DNA from: Avena insularis
Lineage: Eukaryota > Streptophyta > Magnoliopsida > Poales > Poaceae
Assembly (NCBI GenBank): GCA_023614405.1
Contig: CM042696.1
Location: 340,185,211-340,249,210 of the forward strand
Length of the DNA: 64,000 nt
Direction: 5' to 3'
Shown here: positions 28,801 through 39,400 of the stretch, piece by piece
Position numbering within the stretch: the stretch's first letter is position 1
Layout: each line of letters starts with the position of its first letter
The notes under the pieces: generated by a model
What the model saw: the letters and a program-made list of their open reading frames with translations, nothing else
Told to the model about the DNA's origin: nothing
Databases searched by the model: none
Position numbers and translations under genes: made by a program

Positions 28801-29218
28801 CTGGTGGATCCATATGTGGTTTGTGGAAAGAACAGACATGCAATGACTCTAGCTGTGGTTCATGAACAGAACAGACATGCAACGACACTGGTGGATCCAT
28901 GTGTGGTTCATGAGAAGAACACACATCCAATGACCCTGGTGGATCCTTATGTGGTTTGTGAGAAGAACAGACTTGCAATGACACTGGTTGTGATTCATGA
29001 GATGAACACACATGCAATGACAGTGGTGGCTCCATGTGTGGTTTGTGAGAAGAACACACATGTAATGACACTGGTGTATCCTTATGTGGTTTGTGAGAAG
29101 AACACAGATGCAATGACTCTAGTTGTGGTTCATGAAAAGAACAGACATGCAATGATACTGGTGGATCCATATGTGGTTTGTGGAAAGAACATACATGCAA
29201 TGCCATTGGTTGATCCAT
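10872..29218. repeat. BamHI-type satellite array, right block
   Basis: Continuation of the same array after the LTR insertion, with the same 39/48-bp modules. The longest open frames in it are a plus-strand one of 303 codons (18163-19074) and an overlapping minus-strand one of 263 codons (18251-19042). A second such pair lies at 28420-29265 (+, 281 codons) and 28496-29239 (-, 247 codons). Both strands being open over the same bases argues that the frames follow from unit length and not from selection. The array stops within one module: the last recognisable piece is ATGCAATGCCATTGGTTGAT, followed by unrelated sequence from about 29219. Total satellite in the window is about 24.4 kb. Confidence 0.97.
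22380..23280. repeat. Second higher-order satellite repeat, period 224 bp, about four copies
   Basis: The junction variant TTTGTTTAGAAGAACACACA recurs at about 22573, 22797, 23021 and 23245 (the third with TTT for GTT upstream). Between these points the order of module variants is the same each time, including the rarer GGATCCATGTATGG and TTTAGAGGAACAAACATGC. The period of 224 is not a multiple of 3, so the open frames break here once per copy. Confidence 0.85.
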
Positions 29219-30100
29219 GTATTTCATTATACAAGACACTCACTTTCCATTTTTATACTACTTAGTTTTGCCCTTGGTTTTTTGATATTACTCAGTTTTG
29301 CCCCCCTCTCTCTATCTTTCGTGGAAACCCAAACCTATGCTCACTCTCTCTGCTACTCCTTGATTGGTTGTCACAGTTGTCACGCGGATCGTGCGCACTA
29401 ACCGTTGATTCTATGCGATCCAACGATGATCGTTGCACACGTCGTGCCCTTCACAGTACAGCGTGAGACAGCACAAACGTCTCCCTCAGCGAGACTTCTA
29501 CAAGAAGGAACACGATGCCGTCCATGGAAAAAGTCATCGAGCGGTCATGTCATGTTTAATCAAGTCTGAAAAGCCTACTACTGCTACTACTACGCCACAA
29601 CACATGCGTCATCGAGTGCACGGTCGTCGATGGATAGCTGCAATTTATTGCCACTTGATTTTAATAAGACATATCCCATTTTTTACGCAGTGGCTCTCAA
29701 TCTCACTTCCAACTAGGCCCCTCCGTAAGAAACTTGCATGCGCTAGCCAGAGGCCGAAGAGCTGAGCTCGACGAGACCTAACGTCTCCGCCTTCATCGAG
29801 TCACTCGCAGTCATCAACACATCCCTCTACCCGATCTAGCACAACCCCACAAATCTCGCCGTACAGCCACCTACCTTCCCCTATGCATTTCCACTTTTAA
29901 CTATCGCCAATTTTAGGGCTGTGTCAAACTTTGTACATAGAAATTGTGTATGCTCCCTTTGCATGCGACTCAATACAGAACTGCCATGCATGGCCCGGGA
30001 AAAAACATGATGTACCGTGCGCGTGTCGAGGTGCACGGTGTAGTAGACTGCGCGACATGTTGCACGGTGGTGCAACAAAACGTGCCTTGCTTCCATCCGC
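29219..30100. other. Intergenic sequence right of the satellite
   Basis: No gene is recognised. The first 70 bases carry two imperfect copies of a TTACTCAGTTTTGCCC-like motif (near 29265 and 29295), possibly a small transposon remnant. The rest is mixed-composition sequence with short non-convincing frames. Confidence 0.5.
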
Positions 30101-30110
30101 CTTAAATATA
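30101..30110 (+). promoter_or_regulatory. Likely TATA box of the zf-XS-like gene
   Basis: CTTAAATATA lies about 110 bp upstream of the first candidate ATG (30213). It is followed by a pyrimidine- and C-rich leader typical of grass 5' UTRs. This is inferred from position and sequence only. Confidence 0.45.
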
Positions 30111-30450
30111 GAGCCCCTCTCCGCACACCCACTCCCACTATCGCTCACTCTCCCCACGCAACTGTCTCCACTGTCACACCAGCATCTGCAAACTCCCGAG
30201 AATACCCCGTCTATGCCGGCGATGGCGGAGGAGTATAAGGTGGCCATCGTCGCCTCCAAGGCCGCCGGCGAGGAGGCCCATTCTCCTCGCCGGTCCTCCT
30301 CGACGCATTGAAAGTAGCCGCCGTCCCTGTCCAGGCCCCAATCGAGGCATCGATGGCAGCCGCCGTTCCTGTCCAGGCCCCCGTCCCCGCTACCGATGGA
30401 GCCGCCGAAGAGAAGCCCCGCCGGGCGAGAGGTTCCCGCCGTCCTGGCAG

Positions 30451-31136
30451 ATGAAGCACTTCTTGGGCACCTATGATCCAGGTAAGTACATCGCTCTGCT
30501 GAACCCCTACGACACCGGCATCAACGACACATGGTCGGAGGTAACTAGGGTTTGCTCTCCTCCCCTAGTTCTTCTACCGTTCCCATCGTTGGATGCTAGA
30601 TCTTGGTTTATTAGGATTCACTTGTTTGCATGTCGATTGCTTGGTCTTCTTACATCATCTACTCCCCCATTTTCCTTTTCTTCCAATAGGTTTCCAGCAG
30701 CGACATCTACAGCGATGACGAGTCCATGCACACCAAGACTCGCCAGGTGCTGAGGAGGCTGCGGGCCGGCCAGTTAGACGCCTTCTTCAGGCGCGGCGAC
30801 TACAGCTGCCCCTTCCACAAGGGGATCGCCTACTGCTGGATAAGTCTCACCAGTGGCACCGACTCCAACTCCTTACTGAAGCATGCAGAGGCCACGGGCT
30901 CCAGCATCCACAAAGGCGGCGAGCACGAGACCGTGAACATCAATGCCTACATCGCTGAACACCGAGCTCTCGGCATTCACCTCCGAAACCTCCAGCGAGT
31001 GGCCATAAAAGAGGGTCGCATGCCTCCAATCAGGCCCAAGGCCCACAAGATCAAGGGACTAGGCAACAAGAAGTGTATGAAGCACCGGAGGGAGAAGGCA
31101 CGGGCGCTTGAAGGCCTTGAATGTGCCTGCAGCTGA
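30451..31136 (+). CDS. zf-XS-like (SGS3/FDM-type zinc finger) protein, possibly decayed at its N-terminus
   Basis: Two exons splice in frame: 30451-30540 and 30690-31136. The intron starts GTAACTAG after a GAG codon and ends TTCCAATAG. The product (about 179 residues) reads MKHFLGTYDPGKYIALL at its start, then an acidic SDIYSDDES stretch, then a block with LRRLRAGQLDAFF, GDYSCPFHKG and SLLKHAEATGSS. That spacing resembles the zf-XS domain found with the XS domain in plant RNA-directed DNA methylation and silencing proteins. Only part of the zinc-ligand pattern is visible, and no XS or XH domain follows. The C-terminus is basic (KHRREKARALEG). Upstream, 30213-30450 holds a likely original N-terminus (MPAMAEEYKVAIVASKAAG, then an Ala/Pro/Val-rich stretch). 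Two frame changes separate it from this exon, so the gene may be a recent pseudogene or may start at 30451. Confidence 0.55.
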
Positions 31137-31637
31137 GGCGGCTGCTGCTGCTAAGCAGCTTCTTTTGATTTTCTATATTTTGCTTGCATCCTATTTCTGG
31201 CTGAATGCATCGAACCTCGTTAAGCAACCTACTTTCTATCTCTATATCCTATTTAGCTACGCACAGCTATATCTACATTTGTTTTGTTTTCCGAATGAAT
31301 GTATTCTGCCTGGTGTGATTTGCTGCTCTAGATTTGCTACCTGATCGGAGGCAAAAAGAGGTCCAAAAGGGAACAAATTATCGAAGAGAGAATCTTCTCT
31401 AGATTTGCTACCAATTTGGGAAAAATGAAACATATCTATTTAGCGAGAGAGGAAAATGCTACTCTTTCAAACTGCCAGTTAACGAGCTACCATCTTGACA
31501 AGCTACAAGACACATACATAAACATAACACAAAGAGGGTTAAATTTATTTACTACTCTCACTTGAGGCGCTAGACATGTTGATAAGATAACCGAGTTCCA
31601 CAAAATAGAAACATAACACTGAGAAGTAAAATTTAAT
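31137..31637. other. Intergenic sequence between convergent genes
   Basis: This holds the presumed 3' untranslated sequence of the zf-XS-like gene and, on the other strand, of the exonuclease gene. No further coding seen. A short duplicate of CTCTAGATTTGCTACC occurs at about 31327 and 31398. Confidence 0.5.
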
Positions 31638-32896
31638 TCACTTCTCATCAGCCCACTTGAGGCGCTTTCCATCGTTCCTACGGGACCAACTGTGATCATT
31701 CCAGGTGGATCTTACATTATTGGCACTCCACAACTCACGAAATGCTTTGTCCCACCTGGGATCTGACTTGCCTTCCCTATCTTCAGCGTCCTGTGACACA
31801 ATTAACGGTGCATCATAGACCTGATTATTGCCGCAAGAAGATGCCGCCTCTCTGTTTGTTGCTTCAGCTTCAGCTGCAAGCTCTCTTTCAGCTGCTTCTG
31901 CAACCTCTCTATCAGCTGCTTCAGATACAGCCATTTCCTTTGCATATGCAGCTTCAAACTCAGCTATTCTGCATTTTCTACAAAGGGCTCCCCTAAGCTC
32001 GTCTTCCCTCTTACAAATAGGGCGAAACACGAGGTAACATAGAAAAAAATGGATCTTCTTGTACAGCTGGTAGGTCATGTAAGCATCAATGGCTACATAC
32101 TTCAGGTTTATATCAGACAACGGCCACTCGTCCTAGAAATCGTGCCTATCCATAGGGAAATCTTCCTTCATTCTATCGTATGACTCATCGAGGATTCTAG
32201 TTGCGAGTGATGCCATTCCATCCTTCCTCGAGCCCCCTAGGATCTTGACAAGACGCTGAATATCGATCCAGTTGTGCGCAAGAATTATAATTTCCTCTTG
32301 ATAAAATTTCGAAAAATCATTTGTATTGTTGACAGTGCAGAAAACAATTCCCTTTTCTACAATTCCTATCAGTCTGAAAGTATGTAGTTTGTCATCACCA
32401 AAATTTGTAACTACAAATATTTTGTCAATGCAAGATCATCATATGAATATAATTTTGAAAAGTTTAGTAAATGCAAGATCAAGACTCTCAACATTGTCTT
32501 GTCATAATTTATTTGGTCCTAAATAAAATCCAGTAGTTGCAAGATGAGCAAATGGATAAAGAACAAGAGGAGAAAACCCTAAAAGCGGTTAGCTACAGAG
32601 AGCAGATCTACAAATCGGGAGATGTGGTAGACGAGGACGTGTTTCCTCATGGCCAGTTGAACGATGGCGACTTCACTCCCTTCATATGGGTGCTCCGAAG
32701 TGTACTCGAGGTCCAATCCCACAAACTTGTCCTCGTCTTTCTCAAGCCAACCCTTGTACATCCTCAAGACACGCACCACTGTCTTCTCCTCGTTGGTGTA
32801 GACAACGTCTATCTTATTATTGTCATGGGTAGTGAAGCTTGTCTCTAGAGTGCGACGACCTTCCATGCCGGCAAGGAGAAGATGGGAAGAAGACAA
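31638..32896 (-). pseudogene. WRN-like 3'-5' exonuclease domain protein, broken by one stop
   Basis: The first exon (about 32600-32896) starts MSSSHLLLAGMEGRRTLE and contains FVGLDLEYT, the Asp-x-Glu motif I of DnaQ-like/WRN exonucleases, followed by VAIVQLAMRKHVLVYHI. After a probable intron (about 32413-32612, exact borders unresolved), coding resumes leftward with FVVTNFGDDKLHTF, NWIDIQRLVKILGG and MASLATRILDES. It ends with LKYVAIDAYMTYQLY, the Exo III Tyr/Asp motif. A single TAG at 32133-32135 interrupts this frame between HDF and DEWPLSDI; family members usually have Trp there, so TGG to TAG is likely. The tail has an Ala/Glu-rich helix. Such proteins trim 3' ends of nucleic acids. As it stands the last motif would be lost. 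Confidence 0.75.
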
Positions 32897-33387
32897 ATGA
32901 CAGGAAGAAGAAGAATGGTTTCTGCGAGGCAGGGGAATGATGGAACGGTCAATGCGCTTTTAAGGTAGTGGTTAACGATGGGGATGGAAGTCTAAGGAGA
33001 GACGCGTGGCGGTGGCCGTTCCAGCTTCTGAGTAAACAAAAAATAATTATAACGCCGATACATGTGCCCTGTTTTGTCACGTTAATACACTGGGCAGGGG
33101 GTGTTTTCCTATCCACTGTGCCAATGCTGCAAGCCTACATGACAGCCACTCAGCCTAAGCGACAGGAGCGACATAACAACGAGAACTAACAGGGGGGAGG
33201 CAACTTGACGACTGTTAGCCTGATATTTGGTATTGAAACGTAATATTGAATTCGTGCCGAAAAAGACCCTCTGAGTATTTGGCACGCCAACTTTGGGAAA
33301 CGCAGCTGATTGTAATAAACTTGGGTACCATGTTGCCTGGCCACCCCAACTTTCAGGCCGCAAAATGATATTATCCTTTATTTAACC
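32897..33387. other. Upstream region of the exonuclease gene and spacer
   Basis: Presumed promoter side of the minus-strand exonuclease gene. No gene or clear repeat is recognised; short frames here have no recognisable motifs. Confidence 0.4.
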
Positions 33388-35460
33388 TATGTGTTTTTGG
33401 TCTATGACCATATATATATGGATCTGATCTCCCTAGAGTCATATTGCATGCATGTGTGTTCTTTTCCATGCATATATATTGCATTATTGTTGATAGATCC
33501 ACATGAGATAACCACATTGCATGCATGTGTGTTATTTTCCAACAATATACTACATTTTGACATATATCTACATGATGAGACCACACATATATAACTAGCT
33601 CTGGATGATGCAACTTATTATGTCACACTGGTGCAACATGCATGCAATGTGTGTGGAAGCTGTGCTTTTCCTATATTGGTCTCTGTCACCATGCATGTGG
33701 TTGTACTAGGGTTGAAAATGGTAAGGAAATTTTCCGTTTGTTTCTGGAGAAAAAGGAAACAAAGAGATAAAAAGGAAACATAAATGGTATTTTGTGGAAA
33801 AGGAACGGAAACGGGATATTTTAAATGGAAACGGAAAAGGAAACGAGGGAGCTATTTCTGACGGAAACAGAAACAGTAAGGAAATTCCGGATAAACAAAT
33901 ATAGAAACTTTCCGAAAACATAATTAGATAGACCCATGTACAAAATAGTACTTTGCGTCAGTGATTTTCCTTTCTTGTTGGACCATAGAATATATGCATG
34001 GTCTAGGTAATACATGCAACCAGCCTAGGCTACATACTGATTATTTGAATGTCTTGGCGTTTATGTGAAACTATTTATGTGAACTTATGTGCTTGGTGAA
34101 GTGTTGAATTATGTATGTTACTTTATGTTTAATTGTCCATTATCGAAGTTGTGAGATATTCTTTGTCTATGATATGTTCTTTTGGTGTATACACCATGAT
34201 ATTATGTCATTATCATATTCCGACAAATGTCTGTTTTCGTATTGTATCTGTCCTGTATCCGTTCCATATTCGTTTCTGATGATTTCTGATTCCGTGTTCA
34301 TTTCCGGAGTTTCCGTTTCGTTTTCGATTCCGACAACACAAGAGGAAACAAAAACGATAACGCATGTTTCCGTCCGTTTCCATTCCGTTTTCAACCCTAG
34401 GCTATACACATATATATGGAACCCCTAGAGTCATTATTGCATATGTGATCTTTTTCCTAAACCACATTGATATCCACACTAGCTACTAGTAGTAGCTAGA
34501 TGTCATTGATCCACATATATGACCACATTGCATGTGTTCTCTTTTCGAAAACCACATTGTTAATTCGTATATCTACCACACACTAGTGGAGTCTATGATG
34601 CAACTTCTTCATTCTTTCACACTGGTGTAACATGCAATATGTTGCTTTAATTCCTATGTGTTTTGGTCTGTATGACCATGCATAGTTTAATTTGACACAT
34701 GGATATATCCCCTAGATACATTGCATGATCAATGTGTGTGTTCTTTTCCTAGTACACACTAATATACATCCACCTGAGCCACTGATCCCACATGACCACA
34801 TTGCATACACTTTTCTTTTCCAAAACCACAATGATATATCTCTAGCTAGCTACATGTACACATGACCGCCCACATGTATATATATACTCAAGTATATTAT
34901 TTCTTCTATGATATCGATGATGCACAACTTGTACTGTCACACTGGTGCAATCATGCATGCATGCAATGTGTGGAATCTCCTTTATTAATTAATTCCCATG
35001 TGACGTTCTTGGTCTCTATGACGACCATGGATCTCTCTCCTAGAGTCATATTTTGCAAATGATGTGTTCTTTTCCTAACCCACATTATTGATATGGCCAC
35101 TAGTGTGATTGTTGATAAACCACACATCATTGCATTTGTTCTTTTCTAATAATATATACCACACATTGATATCTAACTCCAGTGGATTCTGTGATGCAAC
35201 TTAACGCTTCTATCACACTGGTGCAACATGTGCAACATGGAATTGAAAGTTGGTTATTTATTATTTCCTATACGATGATATTTAATTTAATTTAGTCTTG
35301 ACACACATGGACCCCCAGCCCGTAGAGTCATTCGTGTGTTCTAACCACATGGATATATCCACTATACTCTAGCAATTCACATGGATATATGTGGAAGCTG
35401 CTTTAATTTTCCTATATATGTATTTTGGTCTGTGTAGTGATGCATCTCCTTTGGGCTCAA
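33388..35460 (-). repeat. Diverged tandem array related to the satellite (inverted)
   Basis: About five degenerate units of roughly 280-340 bp, anchored by CACACTGGTG at about 33624, 34618, 34938 and 35214. The first interval is about 293 bp after removing the inserted MITE, then 320 and 276. A second anchor like CCTATGTGTTTTGGTCTGTA recurs at about 33390, 33671, 34656, 35000 and 35411. Each unit carries two modules matching the reverse complement of the satellite. One has CTAGAGTCAT...TTGCATG...TGTGTTCTTTTCC (for example 33434-33466), as in satellite module B. The other has GATCCACAT...CCACATTGCATGTG...TTCTTTTC (for example 34509-34552), as in module A. It is AT-rich and non-coding. Confidence 0.8.
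33707..34399. mobile_element. hAT-type MITE (693 bp)
   Basis: The ends are inverted: TAGGGTTGAAAATGG at the left, and CCGTTTTCAACCCTA at the right (reverse complement TAGGGTTGAAAACGG). The flanking 8-mers GGTTGTAC (33699-33706) and GGCTATAC (34400-34407) match at 6 of 8 positions, as expected for an aged 8-bp hAT target duplication. Subterminal stretches are full of GGAAACGG-like motifs on the left and their inverses on the right. No transposase is encoded. Confidence 0.85.
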
Positions 35461-36401
35461 ACTAATTTGATATATATACCATATGTGTTGCTATGACCTA
35501 AAACTAACCAAAATAAGGATAAAAGTCCATCATCGTTCAACCCTAATCTGGAGAAATCCATTCTTCAAAATAAACCACATTTTGAATCTTATCTATAAAT
35601 AAATTTGAATATATTATCCAAAATACTTACCTCTCCTGAGATCATTATAGAAGCCAGAATATAAACTAGTAGTCCACATTATTGCATTTTTTCAAGATTT
35701 ATTCATCAATAATTTATAGTTATCTTCACCAAGGCTCTTTTTAGTGAAGACTTTCTAAAATATGGTTAATTTTTTTGAACCCTCCATCGTGCATCCAACG
35801 GCCAGGACACCAACCCCTTTCCAGGTAAGATCCTCCTGCCCACACGAAATTTGGCGCCACTGCGGGAGAGTTTCTACGCAAACAAAAATTTCTTCAGCTG
35901 CAATTACGTTTGATCCCACCCGCACAAAGGTCATTTACATAATCTATTCCCACCCTTTTTATTCCCTCGCCGAAATGAGACAGATCCAAATTTCCTCACC
36001 GCCCTCGGCGCCGCCATCCTCCCCCTTTTCCTCTCGCCCTTCCCGCCGTCCTCCCCCTTTTCCCCTCGCTGCTGTCCACCCCTTTGCCATCTGCCTTTAA
36101 TCCCCTCGTCTCCGTCCGTCCTTCTAGTAGTAACCTCTCTGTCACCCTAGTGCACAAACCCTAGCCCCTCTTCACCATCCCGGTTTTTCACCACACCCGT
36201 CGACCTCGTCGGTCGTCCACTTCGCCGACAGCCGGCTGACCTTTTCTACCACCTCGCTGTACACTTCACCCGTAAAGTCGGCTAGCTCGCCGTCCATATC
36301 CTCGTCTAGCTCGCCATCCTCCTCGCTGAAAAGGCCCGTCACCACACTAACAAGGCCCGTCCACCTCGTCGACAAGGTCTGCTACCTCGCCGTCCAGATC
36401 G
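35461..36401. other. Region upstream of the CACTA-associated gene
   Basis: The first 300 bases are AT-rich with no gene. From about 35940 it becomes C-rich (tracts like CCGCCCTCGGCGCCGCC and CCCTTTTCC), typical of a grass promoter and 5' leader. Around 36180-36390 short direct repeats of CCTCGTCGAC/CTCGCCGTCC type occur. I see no secure coding here. Confidence 0.45.
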
Positions 36402-39400
36402 ATGCCACGTGCCCCGGGTCACTACAAGAAACACGGTATCAAAAAGTCCCTACAGCCTGCAGGCAAGGAAACACGCTCACCCTCGATTCTCATGTTTTTT
36501 ACTTTACCTGAGAAATGATGTTCATTATCCTGTTCATGCCACCAATTTACCTTTTTTGTTGCAGTTATTCTCTCTTATTTGTTCTTCCTGTGAAATTGCT
36601 TGTGATTTTACAAGTCTTCTGACTAGGGTTGCATTATCCTATCTGTTGCATGAGTTGGACTGCTTCATGACATGTCTGATGAGCAGAGTATAAATTGTTC
36701 ATAGTAGTCTATTTTACATGATGATTACTATTGAACAATCAACATCATATGTCATGACTTGTTTAATTGCCTATTTTAATTGCATGAAAGATGCTTATCC
36801 TTCTAATGTTTAATTGTCCTTGCCTGCTTATTAGTGCAACCAGCCAACCAATTGACAAGTGAGATTCAGAGTATTCGACTTATGATCAGTTTACATACAA
36901 ATAAAGTTTGCATTATCTTGGTTGTTCCATTGGTTTGGCTGCTTCATCCTATGTCTTTTGATCAGAGTATAAATTGCTCATAGTGGACTCTATTACATGA
37001 TGATTACTATAGAACAATCAACATCATAAGTTATATTTTGTTTATTTGCAGGATAGTTGCTTATCCTGCTTATGTTTTATTGTGATTATCCTCTTTAACT
37101 GCATGTATACTATTTCGGCTTATGATCTGTTTGCGTGTGATAAAGGTTGAATCACCTTGCCTTTTTGCATTAGTTTGGCTGCTTCATCATATGCCTTATG
37201 ATCATAGTAGAAATTGATCATAGTGAGCTGTCACATGATGAGTTCTATAGAACAGTCAGTACAGTAGGTTATGTTTCCTGTTTAATTGCACTATAGTTGC
37301 TTATCCTGCTTATGTTTTATTGTCCCACTCTGCTTATTACTGCAACCAATTGGTGAATTCTCCAGCTTGTTCATCGTCTTGTCTCTTGCTTTGCTTTGGC
37401 TACTTCATCATTAGTCTTCTGATATGAGATTTAGAGTAGAAGTTCCTCATAGTGGACTATTGGATATTATGATTAGTATAGAACAATCAATACCATAAGA
37501 CATAGGTTATATTTTTGTAGCTTACTAAAGAGTTGTTTATTCATGATAGAACCACAATTGCATCCCCTGGAAGAAAGACGGCTAGAAAACATCACGAGAA
37601 ACAATGCGCGGATGCAAAAAATGGGTCTTAGGCCCCTTGTTTATCCATCTCCCACTGAATTCTCCCATAAAAAGAGCAAGGATGAAGGCTCTGGATCTTA
37701 CTATTATCCTGAAGAGGAGGGGGAGGATGAGCTGGAGGTTGTCCCCTTACTTGCCTACTCATCTTTTGTGTAATTATTTGGTTACTTAATTTTCCATATA
37801 TGTTGTGCTTTTTTATTATCCTGAATTGACTACCTTTGAATTGTGTAGACTGAGAAGAGGAAATATAAGAAGAAACCTGTCGTCATGACAAGGATGGCTG
37901 CTGGTGGTGGATCAACTTCTCGGAAGCGCGTCTCGTTTAGCATGGCTGCCTCGATAGAAAGTACGAGACATACCAGGTCCAAGGGGAATCCGCCAGAAGT
38001 ACTTCCACCTCCAAGTTATCCACGTTGCCCACCAAGACCGCCAAGTGCTGCAACCTCTTCGCAATAAACTCAGAGTCCTGTAGATCCCGATGCTTGAGGA
38101 GAGAAGGTAGCAGCCCAAATCGAGATGGTAGCACTCCATGGCAGGAAGACATCAGTCCAAGACGAGCAGACAGCTGCCCCAGGCAAGCAACCAACTCCCC
38201 AAGGAAAGCACATTATATTATTTGAATGGCACTTATTATATGGTAGAATACTAACTCCACATTATATGTTTGTAGATGATTTTGGCCATCATCCTTCTGA
38301 AGATACTATTAAACATGATGATCCTCAAATTGTCTTGAGGGAAAAAACATGGGGACGCAGCGTGAGAACGTGTCCAAAGGAGGAAAGCTTCCATTTTCCG
38401 TTCCTCTAGGAAGAACTATTGCTTCCAAGTTCGCCACTGAGTGTGCAAAAAACAGTCAGGACTGGTATGCCTATCTTCCCCCGCTGGAAAGAGTACAAGG
38501 AGAGGCCGGATGTCAGAGCAGAGTTCTATGACAGAGTTTCCGTATGTTCTATGACTCAACTGCCCTTTTCTTCTCATTACTGTTCAAGCAGAGGATGATG
38601 CACGATGTTTTATTTCAGCAAAAGTTTGTCATGGATGCATCACACCCAGATGTGCAGGTTGCTTGCAACCAGCAGTTAATGAGGCACGCAAGAATTCAAA
38701 GGCATCTCCTGAAGAAGTAGTTTTTTGACCCCCTCCCACTGAATGAAGTAGCAAGGATTTCTCCTATTGAACACATGAACGATGCAGAGTGGTGCAAGCT
38801 TGTTGATTCTTGGACTGACCGCGGGAACCAGGTCAAGTCTTGTCTACTCAACTTCCCCATGTTTGTGTTTAACCAGGGCTGCCTCTTATACTCTATGCTC
38901 TCTCTTTGTGTAGGCCTGTTGTCTAATAAACAGGCAAACAAGAAATAGACAACCTTATCGCAGTGAGTTGTTTTTCTGTGACAGCCAGGGCTTCTCCAAT
39001 CACAATGTGAAAAAAGCAACACTAAGCCCTCCAGAATACTTTTCATCTTTCTCATCTTCCAAAATTTCAATGCCATATTTGTCTCTGAAATGAGTATGAT
39101 CATTTGTAATTTGCTGGCTATTTTTCTAATGTTTGATTCTATTCCTTCAACTCAATAGGCAACCAAGGAAAGCAAGATGGCACCTAATGGTACATCAGAT
39201 ATCACTGAGGCTGAACAACCTCCTTCCACCAACACGGTGCACTATGCGCTGTCGCAGGACATCAACATCCATTCTTCAAGACCAGCCAAGACTCTCCTTG
39301 AAGCGCAACTCGAGGCTCAAAGAGCAGGGAATGCCATACTGCGCAGTGCCACTGTGGGGTTGCAAATGGAGATACCAGATGGCAAGGCAGAAGCCCTGAA

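Noticed and set aside
1..29218. Dozens of apparent protein-coding frames on both strands of the satellite
   Set aside because: They are open on both strands over the same DNA, follow directly from module lengths divisible by three, and have no start context, introns or non-repetitive domain.
36420..36436. CACTACAAGAAACACGG as a CACTA 5' terminus
   Set aside because: It reads in frame as HYKKHG within the first exon of the CACTA-associated gene and does not match the CACTA-like 3' end at 40591.
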